A stretch of 64,000 bases of DNA from Platycnemis pennipes (GCA_933228895.1 OW121848.1:86881470-86945469); one strand, 5' to 3'. Shown: positions 23,858-33,892, counted from the stretch's first letter. A program made the numbers and translations. The notes: generated from the letters alone by a model not told the origin.

Positions 23858-24407
23858 CCAATGATTCGTGACCTACAAGCAATTGAAAAATGGTGTCATA
23901 CATCGCAGTTAGAATTAAATTTTAAAAAATGCGTAGTGTTGAATTTTTGGAAAAATATTTGTTCTCCTCCTAGCACATACAAAATAGGTAATAATGAATT
24001 AACAAATGTGGAATCCATTAAATATCTTGGAATAAGAGTGACACATGATCTTTACTGGGGTAAACACATACATGAAATAATGAGTCAAGGAAATCGTAAA
24101 CTGGGATTCATCAAAAGAGTACTGGGTAAATGTGACGATCGTGTACGAGAAATCAGCTACTTTTCCCTTGTAAGACCTCATTTGGAACATGCTGCCAGGG
24201 TATGTAACCCATACGAAATCAGTCTAAATAACGAACTTGAACGTGTGCAGCGAAGATCGGCAAGATGTGTAAAGGGACGGTACGATAACTTTATTAGCGT
24301 AATCAGCCTATAAAATGAAAAAATGGGAATCATTGTCAGATCGCAGGTTGAAATTTAAACTAAGCCACACAATTTATGCTGGCTTGCAGAGTATTATTTA
24401 TGTGTAG
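23858..24407 (+). mobile_element. Family B fragment with large internal deletion
   Basis: This copy starts further 5' than most: the frame at 23861-24313 covers LQAIEKWCHTSQLELNFKKC, IKYLGIRVTHDL, RKLGFIKRVLGKCDD, RPHLEH and QRRSARCVKGRYDN. It then meets a stop, and after KWESLSDRRLKFKL the sequence jumps directly to the 3' hairpin (GCCACACAATTTATGCTGGC at about 24364), skipping several hundred bases present in other copies. Both element ends around a gutted middle is the structure expected of a nonautonomous derivative, though a simple deletion explains it equally well. Confidence 0.7.
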
Positions 24408-24548
24408 TGCATAATGCATGCATTAACAACCAATCCCTTTATTACCATGTAAATACTTGCCGTGCATGCCAATTGTGCATGTTAAGTGATCTTCCCCCAT
24501 GCCACACACCCTAGCGGTAGCTTGCGGGGTATTGCGTAGATGTAGATA
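24408..24548 (+). repeat. Second + strand 3' end, A-like, ending tail to tail
   Basis: Immediately after the gutted B copy comes another 3' untranslated end (TGCATAATGCATGCATTAAC, hairpin at about 24490-24522) whose GTAGATGTAGATA tail stops at 24548. The following base begins an opposite-strand tail. Confidence 0.65.
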
Positions 24549-25206
24549 CATCTACATCTACATAATACCCTGCAGGCCACCACAAGGGTGTGTGGCAGGG
24601 GGTGATATCTCACCAAATATGCACTACATATCATGGTTAAAAAAGGAATAGTATTAATATGGTAGTCAGAACTACACTATTTGAAAAAGATAGAAATTGC
24701 TAAGCAAACATGCAAAAACATTCTGTTAGTAGGGTTAGCTTTAAGTACTCATACCAACATGCAGCTACCAATGCTATTCATTGCTACTCACCGATAGGAC
24801 ATTTTTACCGTTATTCGTATCTCTAATTGTACGAGGGAAAAAGAACATTTTGAATCGGTCAGTTCGGCAATCAAAGTCTCTAGTTTTATGATTATGGTCC
24901 AGTCTGCCATAGTAAGTTTGGGTTCGTAAAATATTTTTAACATCATCACTGAAAATATTGCCTTGGAATTTGTTTAAGAGATTAGGTCTAAATTTCAACT
25001 TGCGATCTGACAATGATTCCCATTTCAATTCATTTAATAGACTGGTTACGCTAATATAATTATCGTATCGTCCCTTTACAAATCTTGCCGATCTTCGTTG
25101 CACACGTTCAAGTTCATTACTTAGACCGATGTCGTAGGGATCCCATACACTGCCAGAATATTCAAAATGAGGTCTAACAAGGGAAAAGTAGCTGATTTGT
25201 CGTACA
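24549..25206 (-). mobile_element. Family B non-LTR fragment, long open C-terminal frame
   Basis: On the minus strand, the frame open from 25274 to 24774 covers QISYFSLVRPHFEYSGSVWD, PYDIGLSNELERVQRRSARF, LKWESLSDRKLK, KNILRTQTYYGRLDHNHK and DRFKMFFFPRTIRDTNN up to a natural stop. B homology begins at about 25206. The first residues of the reported frame lie in unrelated DNA. Hairpin and CATCTACATCTACAT tail start at 24549 and abut the + strand tail ending at 24548. Confidence 0.8.
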
Positions 25207-25436
25207 AATAAAAGTATACAAGTACAGATAAAATCTATAGAAGCTCTGCAAGATTTTAGAACAATTGTTTTCATAAGGAAATAAGTATAACTGCGTTAAT
25301 AAATAAAGTAAAAAACCTTCCTTAGATGTAGTACTGTCCACAATTTATTTGAAAAGGACTACACGTGTTTCGACCCTTAACGCGTCATCATCAGGTCTGA
25401 TTCACGATTGATTGTTGCTGTTCCACCAAACCAAGT
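25207..25436 (-). repeat. Segment carrying an intact hammerhead ribozyme core
   Basis: This 230-base insert between two family B pieces encodes no protein. On its minus strand it contains a type I-like hammerhead motif, listed separately. Known hammerheads with this layout (CUGAUGA, 5-bp stem II, GAAAC, very short palindromic stem III) occur in Penelope-like retroelements, so the segment is probably the terminal-repeat part of such an element or of a nonautonomous relative. No Penelope RT or GIY-YIG sequence is present. Confidence 0.5.
25357..25397 (-). ncRNA. Hammerhead ribozyme motif, core intact
   Basis: Read on the minus strand from 25397: GAC (stem I, 5' side), CTGATGA (25394-25388), T, GACGC-GTTAA-GGGTC (stem II, 25386-25372, with one G-G mismatch in five pairs), GAAA (25371-25368), the palindromic stem III ACACGTGT (25368-25361), A as the cleavage-site base (25360), then GTC (stem I, 3' side, 25359-25357). 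Every core position expected for a hammerhead is present: CUGANGA, GAA, the A15.1-U16.1 pair and an H17 that is not G. Self-cleavage would fall between 25360 and 25359. Stem III would close over very few bases, so activity may need dimers, as reported for Penelope-type hammerheads. Confidence 0.65.
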
Positions 25437-26200
25437 TTGACATGTGATCTTTCCTGGGGTAAACATATACGTGAAATAATGAGTCAAGCTAATCGTAAAC
25501 TGGGTTTCATCAAAAGAGTATTGGATAAATGTGACGATCATGTACGAGAAATCAGCTACTTTTCCCTTGTTAGACCTCATTTGGAATATGCTGTCAGTGC
25601 ATGGGATCCCTACGAAATCGGTCTAAGTAATGAACATGAACGTGTGCAGCGAAGATCGGCAAGATTTGTAAAGGGACGATACGATAAGCATATTAGCGTA
25701 ACCAGTCTATTAAATGAATTGAAATGGGAATCATTGTCAGATCGCAGGTTGAAATTGAGACTTAATCTCTAAACAAATTCCAAGGCAATATTTTCAGTGA
25801 TGATGTTAAAAATATTTTACGAACCCCAACTTACTATGGAAGACTGGACCATAATCATTAAATTAGAGAAATTGATTGCCGAACCGACCGATACAAAAGG
25901 TCCTTTTTCCCTTGAACAATTAGAGATACGAGTAACGGTAAATATGTCCTATCGGAGAGTAGCAATGAATAGCATTGGTAGCTGCATGTTGGTATGAGTA
26001 CTTAAAGCTAACCCTACTAACAGAATGTTTTTGCAAGTTTGCTTTGCAATTTCTATCTTTTTTAAACAGTGAAGTTCTGACTAATATATTAATACTATTC
26101 CTTTTTATGTATGATATGTAGTGCATGTTTGGTGATAAATCACCCCCTGCCACACACCCTTGTGGTGGCTTGCAGGGTATTATGTAGATGTAGATGTAGA
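25437..26200 (+). mobile_element. Family B non-LTR fragment, one-base frameshift
   Basis: Homology begins within the VTHDLSWGKHI block. The frame 25437-25772 covers MTCDLSWGKHIREIMSQANR, GFIKRVLDKCDD, RPHLEYAVSAWDPYEIGLSN, VQRRSARFVKGRYD and KWESLSDRRLKLRLNL. A missing T after LNL then ends it early, and the remainder (KNILRTP, YYGRLDHNH, FFP) is spread over other frames. Hairpin and about three TAGATG units end the copy at 26200. It faces away from the 24549 copy, with the hammerhead segment between their 5' ends. Confidence 0.8.
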
Positions 26201-26736
26201 AATCTCGCCTGACACGGTTGAATTCGTTATAACTGCGTTGCTGAAGGCATTGGGACGTAAGATGGTTCAAGCAATAAAACAGAAAACCAGACAAATTTTC
26301 TGCATAGTTGCTGTTCCATTGAGTTTTCCGTTGACTGAAATAAAATTATTGATGCCCAACAGCATATCGGAAGACAGGATCTCACAGATAAGATAAGAGC
26401 ATATTACTGCATTACACAAAGAGTCAAGTAATCGATTTTCTCTCGCGTAACGGCGTGACCATACTAATAAAACATCGCTCCAACACGTTTTCATAAAAAT
26501 ATTTTCCCTTAATATGATAATGAAATTGCAAACATTGTACAATATCATCAGTCTTAAACCCTTTGATAGGTTTGATATAGCTCTCCACACAATTCTTCTA
26601 TACCTAACTCCTTCATATAGAAGTTATTCTTCTCTTTCACGTCCACACAATTGCCAATATTTGGAAATACACGGTATGATTATGGTGTAAACATTACCAG
26701 TCATTTACATAAAACGTATATTAATTTGTGCATAAA
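26201..26736. other. No recognised feature
   Basis: AT-rich; open frames on both strands at 26160-26590 show no motif. Confidence 0.45.
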
Positions 26737-27065
26737 ACTAAAAAGGGAATCTATATCAGACCGTAGGTTTATATGACTTAATCTGTTAGGTAATTTTCAA
26801 AGAACATTTTTACTGATGACGTTAATTTCCAAACTCCAACTTACTATGGTATACTGGACCATACTACTTACTGGACTGGACCATCTACATCTTCGTCATA
26901 CCCCGTGATCCACTACAAATGTGTATGGCAGGGAGCAGTATCACCAAACGTACCAATTACATGCAAGTATTTAACATAGAATTAGGGAAATTTGTTGCTA
27001 AACCGACAGATTTTAGATGTATCTCTTTCCATGTGCTATTAGGGATCTTAATGGCTGTTATTATA
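26737..27065 (+). pseudogene. Degenerate family B copy split by a nested tail
   Basis: 26737-26883 (+) translates to KLKRESISDRR, FKEHFY.DDV and TPTYYGILDH pieces. 26976-27065 resumes as IREICC, TDRF and an AIRD-like end. Between them, a 3' tail and hairpin in the opposite orientation (26884-26975) has been inserted. A tandem CTGGACCATACTACTTACTG-type duplication precedes the insertion point. Many substitutions mark it as old. Confidence 0.65.
26884..26975 (-). repeat. Solo 3' end nested inside a family B copy
   Basis: CATCTACATCTTCGTCATAC, then CCCGTGATCCACTACAAATG and GTATGGCAGGGAG, is a diverged tail-plus-hairpin on the minus strand. Family B coding sequence on the plus strand continues on either side, showing the order of insertion. 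Confidence 0.65.
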
Positions 27066-27183
27066 TTATATAATATACACACAAATTTATCAATAACTTG
27101 TCTAGATTGTTGCACGTTTGCATAAAGGCTTTTAGCTAACCTAACTTTATACATGCTTGCTCCGATCTTTAAGCATTATCATC

Positions 27184-27395
27184 GATCAATAATCCTAGGA
27201 TTGGTTTGACGCAGCCCTCCACTCGATTCTTCTTTCGGCCAACCTCTTCATTTTTACATCCTTCACAACTTGCTCCATATACCTCATATGAGGCCTGCAT
27301 TTTCCATTCTTCATCAGTCCATCGTGTCTTAAGATGCCGCTCTTTAAATCCTTTTCAAATTGCAATGGTTCGACTAAAATGTAGCTTCTATTCCT
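27184..27395 (-). repeat. Family C repeat, probable 3' end of another non-LTR element
   Basis: The minus strand encodes MKNGKCRPHMRYMEQVVKDV followed by KMKRLAERRIEWRAASNQS and a stop, then a tail of GAT-like units. A related copy is at 40488-40650 on the plus strand. A basic C-terminal peptide ending in an R-x-W motif, with a short GAT-type tail, resembles the end of an RTE-like ORF2. That assignment is an inference from style, and no RT domain is present. Confidence 0.5.
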
Positions 27396-27406
27396 CTTCA
27401 AGCATG

Positions 27407-28169
27407 CATGATGTGTGGTGCATGTATGGTTAAGATTGAAGCAACACATACGTGAAATAATGGGTCAAGCAAATCGTAAACTGGGATTCATCAAAAGAGT
27501 ACTGGGTAAATGTGACGATCATGTACGAGAAATCAGCTACTTTTCCCTTGCTAAACCACATTTGGTATATGCTGCCAGTGTATGAGATCCCTACGAAATT
27601 GGTCAAAATAACGAACTTGAACTTGTGCAGCGAAGATCGGCAATATTTGTAAAAGGACGGTATGATAACCTTATTAGCATAACCAGTCTATGAAATGAAT
27701 TAAATTGGGAATCATTGTCAGATCGCAGGTTGAAATTTAGACTTAATCTTTTAAATAAATTCCAAGACCATATTTTCAGTGATGATGTTAAAAAATTTTG
27801 CGGACCCCAACTTACTAGACTGGACTGGACCACAAAATTACTGGACTGGTAGACTGGACCACAAAATTAGAGAAATTGATTGCCGAACTGACAGATTCAA
27901 AATGTCCTTTTTTCCTCGTACTATTAGGGGTATGAATAACGGTAAATATCTCCAGTACGAGTGTAGCAATGGATAACATTGGTAGCTGCATGTTGGTATA
28001 AGGACTTAAAGCTAATCCAACTAACAGCATGTTTTTGCATGTATGCTTTGCTATTTTAATTTTTAATTACAAATTTTTATGCATGATATGTAGTGCATGT
28101 TTTGTGAGAGTTTACCCCCTGCCACACACCTTTATGGTGGATTGTAGGGTATTATGTAGATGTAGATGA
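27407..28169 (+). mobile_element. Family B non-LTR fragment with internal duplication and stops
   Basis: The main homology starts at about 27440 (HIREIMGQANRKLGFIKRVL). Stops interrupt it after ASV and after ITSL. Around 27815-27870 the GRLDH coding region is tandemly duplicated (repeated GACTGGACCACAAAATTA). The C terminus DRFKMSFFPRTIRGMNNGK is intact. The hairpin is weakened (TTTATGGTGGATTGTAGGG) and the tail ends at 28169. A small patch at 27407-27432 already resembles the 3' untranslated region. Confidence 0.75.
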
Positions 28170-28219
28170 ACACCACACAGATTTATGGAGGCTTTTAGGG
28201 TACTATGTACATGTAGATA
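28170..28219 (+). repeat. Duplicated, decayed 3' tail
   Basis: ACACCACACAGATTTATGGAGG followed by TACTATGTACATGTAGATAA repeats the hairpin's 3' half and tail directly after the tail ending at 28169. It may be a solo insertion or a slippage duplicate. Confidence 0.5.
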
Positions 28220-28316
28220 AATCCATTGACATTGATTTTGAAAATAGTCCCGGAACTATATATATATTAGGGCAGTGGATTTTTGGTGATTTATTCTCTG
28301 CATATATCATAAAATA

Positions 28317-28490
28317 CATCTGCATCTACATCTACGCGATACCCTGCAAGCCACCGTGAGGGTATGTCAGGGAGTGAAGATCACCAAAACATACACTATT
28401 GACATGCAACTAGTTGCAACTACATGAAAACATGCCAATAATATTCGTCACATCCAGCTACATGGTTAGTATTTAAAATACGTGAAATGT
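28317..28490 (-). repeat. Solo 3' end, family A type
   Basis: CATCTGCATCTACATCTACG is followed by the hairpin CCCTGCAAGCCACCGTGAGG. The next bases contain the ACTAGTTGCAACTACATG stretch seen in the family A 3' untranslated region. No coding sequence is kept. Confidence 0.65.
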
Positions 28491-28609
28491 AAGCTAATGA
28501 TTACATGATAGTAATATTTTGTATATATGTCCTTGTAGATTGAGTGAAAGGTGAAACTCCTTATGCATATATTGCTTCCATGATATTCATCGTAATTTTT
28601 ATTCAGTAG

Positions 28610-28712
28610 TAATGTCAACATTAATGCATGTACGCAGTGTATGCCTGATGATAACTCACCCCTTTCCGTGTACCCTTAAGGTGACTTGCTTGGTAGGCAG
28701 TAAATGTAGATG
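28610..28712 (+). repeat. Solo 3' end of an A/B-type element
   Basis: AATGCATGTACGCAGTGTATG leads into ACCCCTTTCCGTGTACCCTT, AAGGTGACTTGCTTGGTAGG and GTAGATG. The hairpin is recognisable but diverged. Confidence 0.55.
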
Positions 28713-29920
28713 AATTAAACTCCTCTGGAGGCTTACAACTATCGATATTGCCCTAAGGAGAGCCCACTAGCAATCGCTCTTAGCGCACTTCCCTCAAGAT
28801 GCCTAGCAACAGCGCATCATTGAAGACAAGGTCTTAAGAGCAAAACGGGGAAGGAAGTGCATTTCCCATCCCTTCTAATTTACAACTCGGCAGGGATTTG
28901 CGAGAGGGTAGAAAAGTCATTCTTGCCCATCTCCTCGTTAATAAGCAGTCTGGATGGATGCCTATCGATGGAGTGTAAAGGCCTCATTCTCGGCTTGAAT
29001 CCTGCCTAATTTTACCATCGTAGCTCATGTGACGAGAACATTGGGGATCTCATTCCATCAAAACTCTGTTGCATCGTTCCCATCTTTTCGATTTTTTAAG
29101 TATTTTAACCATTTCCCTCGCCTCATATCCTCTACGACTAAAGTTTTTTTGCACAATATTTTGTTAGGAATATGGATGCAAGTTGAGAATTAATGTTTTT
29201 TTCCATATCGCGGGTCATAATTGATTTTTGTCATTATTTTGTGGCATGAAAAAGTAAAGATAAAGAATGCATCATTGAGATGAAGTAAGCACTCAGTAAG
29301 GTTGCAAGTGCCAGAAAATTGCTTATTACAGGAACGAGTCCTGGGATTAAAACATTTCTCATTAAATGATCAAATGATGGTGAAGTATAGCAGTTTTAAA
29401 AAGTGTAAAATTAGACGGTATTTCAGTTTAAAAATGCGATCAGTAAAATGTAAACATTTTAATGATATTCTGTATTTAATAACAAACAGAAAATAAAAGC
29501 ATGAAGGATTAAGTTGTCCCGATGAAGACTGATGGGGATTAGATATAAAAGTACAGAAGATAGAAGGTGACCCATTTAAGGAGGCAAACAAGTGTTAACC
29601 ACATAAAAAATGATAAGGCATAGAGAGATTGGGCACTTCAGATGACTAAATATAGCAGCAACATGAGCGGATGCTCTGGGTAATAGGATTGGTAAAAATA
29701 TAAGTATTATTTAAGGTGAGGCTGATGTTATATAAGTTGCGAGAATAAGGTCTCAATTGCAAGGGCTCGTTGATTTTCAGATCTGGTTAGTACAATGCCA
29801 GTGAGTATAGTGTCTCCATGAAAATAGAAAACGGAAAACTTATATGATCGTGGCAAGTGAAAGATGCATAATTCACTGAAATATATATTTTGTAGTCACA
29901 AAAATTAAGGATAAAAGATA
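28713..29920. other. No recognised feature
   Basis: AT-rich beyond about 29000, with two overlapping chance frames at 29302-29591. Confidence 0.5.
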
Positions 29921-30256
29921 TTGGTGAAAAAATGTGGCAATAGTTTTCTTAGTCACAAAAATCACCAAATGGATATCACCTTTTCTAGAGGTATGGATAA
30001 ACTTTTTGAAGAAAAAACTCGCAATTGCAAAAGAGATATATTTGTTCGAACAAAGTATTACGTTCCTAGGAGAGGCTCAAAAGCCGATCTGTTGATAACT
30101 ATTTACGTTAGCCACAATACTTCCGTGGTGGCCTCGATGCACTTCGTACAGGATCTGCGGTGTGACTTGGAAACAGCGTTTCTGTCATTTTTCGAGTCGC
30201 AACCTCTTCGCAAACATTTCACACTTCAAAATCTATGTTGGATTTATTCCTTTTAA
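29921..30256 (+). other. Candidate exon or relic with weak Hsp70/HSPA12 resemblance
   Basis: The 111-codon frame contains MDKLFEEK, then VRTKYYVPRRGSKADLLITI followed by YVSHNTS. From memory, HSPA12-type Hsp70 relatives have a similar C-terminal pattern: DKF, about 15 residues, K-x-x-Y, P, S, then I-x-IY-x-S. The match is confined to about 45 residues and the following sequence does not continue it. A TTTTCTAG acceptor-like site precedes GTATGGATAAAC at about 29992. It could be an exon, a pseudogene scrap or coincidence. A profile search would decide. Confidence 0.25.
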
Positions 30257-31000
30257 GGAACGAATATATTCCCGATATCTTCTCATACACATGCCTGCTT
30301 TCAAAGAGCAAGGTGATGGAATATGTGCATTTAAGGCCAAAATGAATGGATATAGGACATGGTGAGCCAGAAGAGTGCTCCGGGGGCCGCGATCATACCT
30401 CGAGGGCAAGCGCTGGTTTAACTCAATTTTTTATGCCACGACAACTTAATTTTAATGCGCGAAAAAATTTCCATTGATTTAATTCGTAATGTTTCTGCTA
30501 TACTCTCAATTCATCATCGTAAAAGGGGGTGAGCGAAACCTGGTTCTGAGATATGAAGAAAATCTGCCCTCTGGTGAGCATAAAAACCGTCAATCAGCAA
30601 CAGGCTATTACAGTGTCTTGTGAAGGAAAATGTAGCGTCAAGCAAAGAGTTTGATAGAAGTAGTCATCTGTCTGAAAGCACCGTATCCTTAATCGCAAAT
30701 CATTACCCGAGAAAAGTGGAAGAATACGTGATTCTTGACGTGCATTTGAGTGAGTAATAACAAGGATTAAGAGAGGAATCTCGAGCTAAAAAGGAAATGA
30801 GGTGAGGATGATAGTAACAGAAGATGATGAAAAAATTAGGTGGCAAGGGAGTTAGTTAAGCTGGAACGGGTTACCGCGCTTCCTCTTTCTGTCTCGAGTG
30901 ATACTTCGGAGTAAGAGATTCCTCTACTGCCACCTTATCCGTTCCCTTCAACCACCGATATCTACTGACTATTATCACACATCGCCCACACGCCGACACG
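30257..31000. other. No recognised feature
   Basis: Mixed composition. Nothing identifiable before the simple-sequence island. Confidence 0.45.
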
Positions 31001-31236
31001 TTTCCCTTTTATCTCCAGTTTCACTTTCGTCTCCACTTTCTATCGCTCCGGATTTACACACTCGTCCGCGCTCCTCTTTCTATCCACTTTGGCCCTTCCC
31101 TCCCACAGCGGATGCCCTTCCATCCAATCCCCCTCTTTCATTTGACGGGCCCGTATCTCTTCTTTCTACCGCAAGTCTTAGGCATTCCCTGTTTCCCTCC
31201 TCTCCTCCCATCTTAGTTTTCCTTTCAAACCGCCGC

Positions 31237-31240
<4 letters not shown>

Positions 31241-31309
<69 letters not shown>

Positions 31310-31314
31310 ACCCA
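31241..31314 (+). repeat. (TC)37 microsatellite
   Basis: An uninterrupted run of 37 TC units lies inside the pyrimidine-rich half of the island. Its perfection suggests recent expansion and probable length polymorphism. Confidence 0.97.
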
Positions 31315-31624
31315 CCTGAATCCCACTCTCTCCCTCTCTCTTGCCACCTAATCCATTCTTCTCCCTCCCACCCTCAACCTCCTTTACTCCCAGTCTTTGG
31401 TCTCCCCCCCCCTGGCCGAACCGTCAACTCCCTCCTTCTCTTTCTCCACCCCAATCCAAACTCTCAATCTCTCCCTTCTTGGCGCCCTTAGAACCATCCT
31501 ACATCTTTTGCATTCCCCCCCTCTCTCTCTCTATCTGTTCGAGCACCATTCCCCTCCCTTCAAATTCACGACGCCCGCCAACAAAATCCCACATTCCCCC
31601 TCCCACCGCGGTCTCACTCACACT

Positions 31625-31641
31625 CACACACACACACACAC
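31625..31641 (+). repeat. Short (CA)n run
   Basis: About eight uninterrupted CA units occur at the switch from the pyrimidine-rich to the purine-rich half. Confidence 0.9.
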
Positions 31642-32200
31642 CGCTGAGAGCAGCAGGTGAATCGCCCTTGGCTACGGGTGGCAGTGGGAGAACCGGCCCA
31701 GGGAGGAGATGGCCTCTGGCGGGAGATGTGGTTGGGAAAGACGTTGTGGCGGTTGGGAGTCGAGGAGGCGGGGGGTGGGGGATGGGGGAAAGAAACGGAA
31801 GGTGGACGGAAGGGAGGGAAAGGAGAGACACCAAGGAGATTTTTGAAGGGTGGGGAAAGAGGAGTTTCGCGGGAGGAGGTGGAAAGGGGGGGAAGGGGAA
31901 GGGCAGGGATCGGGTAGAGAGAGAGAGAGAGACACAGGGAGAGAAAAATATCCTCCCATCCTCCCATGCGGGTTTGGAACGGGAGTGGGAGCGCGTCAAG
32001 CCGGTTGGTGAGGAGCGGAGGAAAGATGAGGTCTCCTGTACTGAGTGTGGTAGGGGGGTAAGAGGTGAAAGGGGAGGGTAGAGAAAGAGATTGGAAGGGG
32101 TGGTTCTCTCGAAGGAACTTCTTCTGATTCCGCGGAGGCGTCGTCGGGATGCTGGGAATGGCGTCAAAGGGATATCCTTCTGCCTCAGCCATGGAGCAAA

Positions 32201-33478
32201 TCTCTCCGTCTCCCTACTCCACCCTTTCAATTTGGCAGAGAAGTGTCAGTTTCGAAAATATAAGGGAAGTCATTTTAGTCCATTCTATTGCGGCTGCAGC
32301 ATCGGGGTTAAACTATCTGTGTCGTACTCCACTTATTCTTTTTCCCCGAATCCAATCATCCTGAAGGACCTACCTTCCTTGGCTTAATCCCTCCCGTACC
32401 ACCTGCGGAAAGACGGAGAATTGACTAGTATTTAGTACTTACCTCTGTCTAAGCATAGCCAAGAGTTAAATGAATTGTTTATCTTTGGATTCCTTAAAGA
32501 GAGAGACAGTGCGGGAAAAGACTTGAGACGTTATAACTCGGGTGACAGCTCTCCCTTCCCCTCTCACTCTCTCTATCATTCTTCTTTCTATCTTCCGATC
32601 CCAAGTAAGCAGTGCCGCCCGCTCCACACTGATTGGTCGGTTGGATGGGCCGATGACGATGATAGAAGATGATGAAGAACATGAGCCCGCGTGCGAGGTG
32701 CTGAAGGCACACTCGTTATCTTCGATGAAAACGGTTTTTAGGGCTGTCAATTGGAAGCTGCCGAGGTTTGTCTTAAATCAAATGCTCACTCAATGGTTTT
32801 CAAGTCCTTCAAAGTGGCGTGAAAGTGCGATGGCCATTTATATTCCAGCCCGGTTCAGGATCCCAGCTATGCATGCTCCCTTGGTCGACTTATAATTTTC
32901 ATGGCATATTTATGAAGCCTAATTATTATATCTCATTGATATATGCAAGTCAATTTCTATTGGTACTTAGCTGACGGAATTATTGAAAACTGTAGTACGT
33001 ACCAGCAGGTATTTAGGTTTCCAGTTAGTCATATCTTTAAGTTTTACTCAACACAAAGGTTGCAGGATCCAGTAATTGAAATGGTAGCCGATAAGTGACA
33101 AGTTATAAAGGAAATATCTGGCTAAATATAATTGGAAGGTAATTAGAATTTCTTGGGAATTTAGACTTGATTTATTAAGAGAGAAAACTATGTGAGAAAA
33201 GATTAAGTGTGGATCAATATGTTTAAATATTTTTATGACTTTAGCCTAAAGTTAAATAGTAAAAATTTCTATGGCATGCAGTAAAAATGTCTAAAGATTC
33301 CCTGTTGCTAAAATATCTTAATTTCTTTAGTCTCTCTTCAAATAAATCATAGTGTATTCTGTGGCGACATACATTTTAAATAAAGTAGGTTAAAAAAACA
33401 TATATAGGTACTCTTGATAAGATGGGTAGAAAAAATACACTAGAATCATGCGCAGGAAGATAAGGATATGTAAGGATG
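32201..33478. other. No recognised gene
   Basis: Composition returns from GC-rich to AT-rich. A 117-codon frame at 32542-32895 has no recognisable motif. Confidence 0.45.
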
Positions 33479-33590
33479 CATCTACATAATAACCTGCAAG
33501 GTGTTTAGCAGGTAGTGAATTCACACAGAACATGCATATTATAACATGCGTAAAAAGGTTTAGTGACTATATTCTAGTCTAAACTGAAAA
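33479..33590 (-). repeat. Solo 3' end of an A/B-type element
   Basis: CATCTACATAATAACCTGCAAG precedes a hairpin with a deleted middle, then ACAGAACATGCATATTATAAC-type 3' untranslated sequence. It is the first of three B-like pieces in the same orientation. Confidence 0.6.
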
Positions 33591-33594
33591 ATTT

Positions 33595-33892
33595 ACATCT
33601 GCATCTAGATAGTACTCTGCAAGCCACCACAAATTTGTATGGCAGGGGTTGAACTGTCACCAAACATGCACCATGTAACATGCATAAAAAGGATTAGTAT
33701 TTATATGCTGTTCTAAACTTCACTATTTAAAAAAAATAAAAATAGCAAAGCAAATATGCAAAAACATGCTGTTAGTTGGGTTAGCTTTAAGTGCTCATAC
33801 CAACATGCAGCTACCAATGTTATCCATTGCTACACTCGTATTGGGTATATTTACCGTTATTCTTATCCCTAATTGTACGATGAAAAAAAATT
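33595..33892 (-). mobile_element. Family B 3' untranslated fragment
   Basis: Minus-strand tail (CATCTGCATCTAGATAG), hairpin (CTCTGCAAGCCACCACAAAT..GGCAGGGG) and the B 3' untranslated region up to the last codons (about 33820-33880). It stops at TTGTACGATGAAAA, next to the SINE. Confidence 0.7.

Larger units (their letters stand above)
31000..32200. other. Polypyrimidine-then-polypurine island
   Basis: From about 31000 to 31610 the + strand is dominated by C and T; from about 31690 to 32090 it is dominated by G and A. Long frames exist in several phases on both strands (up to 246 codons), but all are serine/leucine/proline or arginine/glycine low-complexity translations without motifs. I do not call any of them a gene. 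Confidence 0.6.

Noticed and set aside
31341..32230. Long frames (up to 246 codons) on both strands
   Set aside because: All are low-complexity translations of polypyrimidine/polypurine DNA, overlap in several phases and have no domain.
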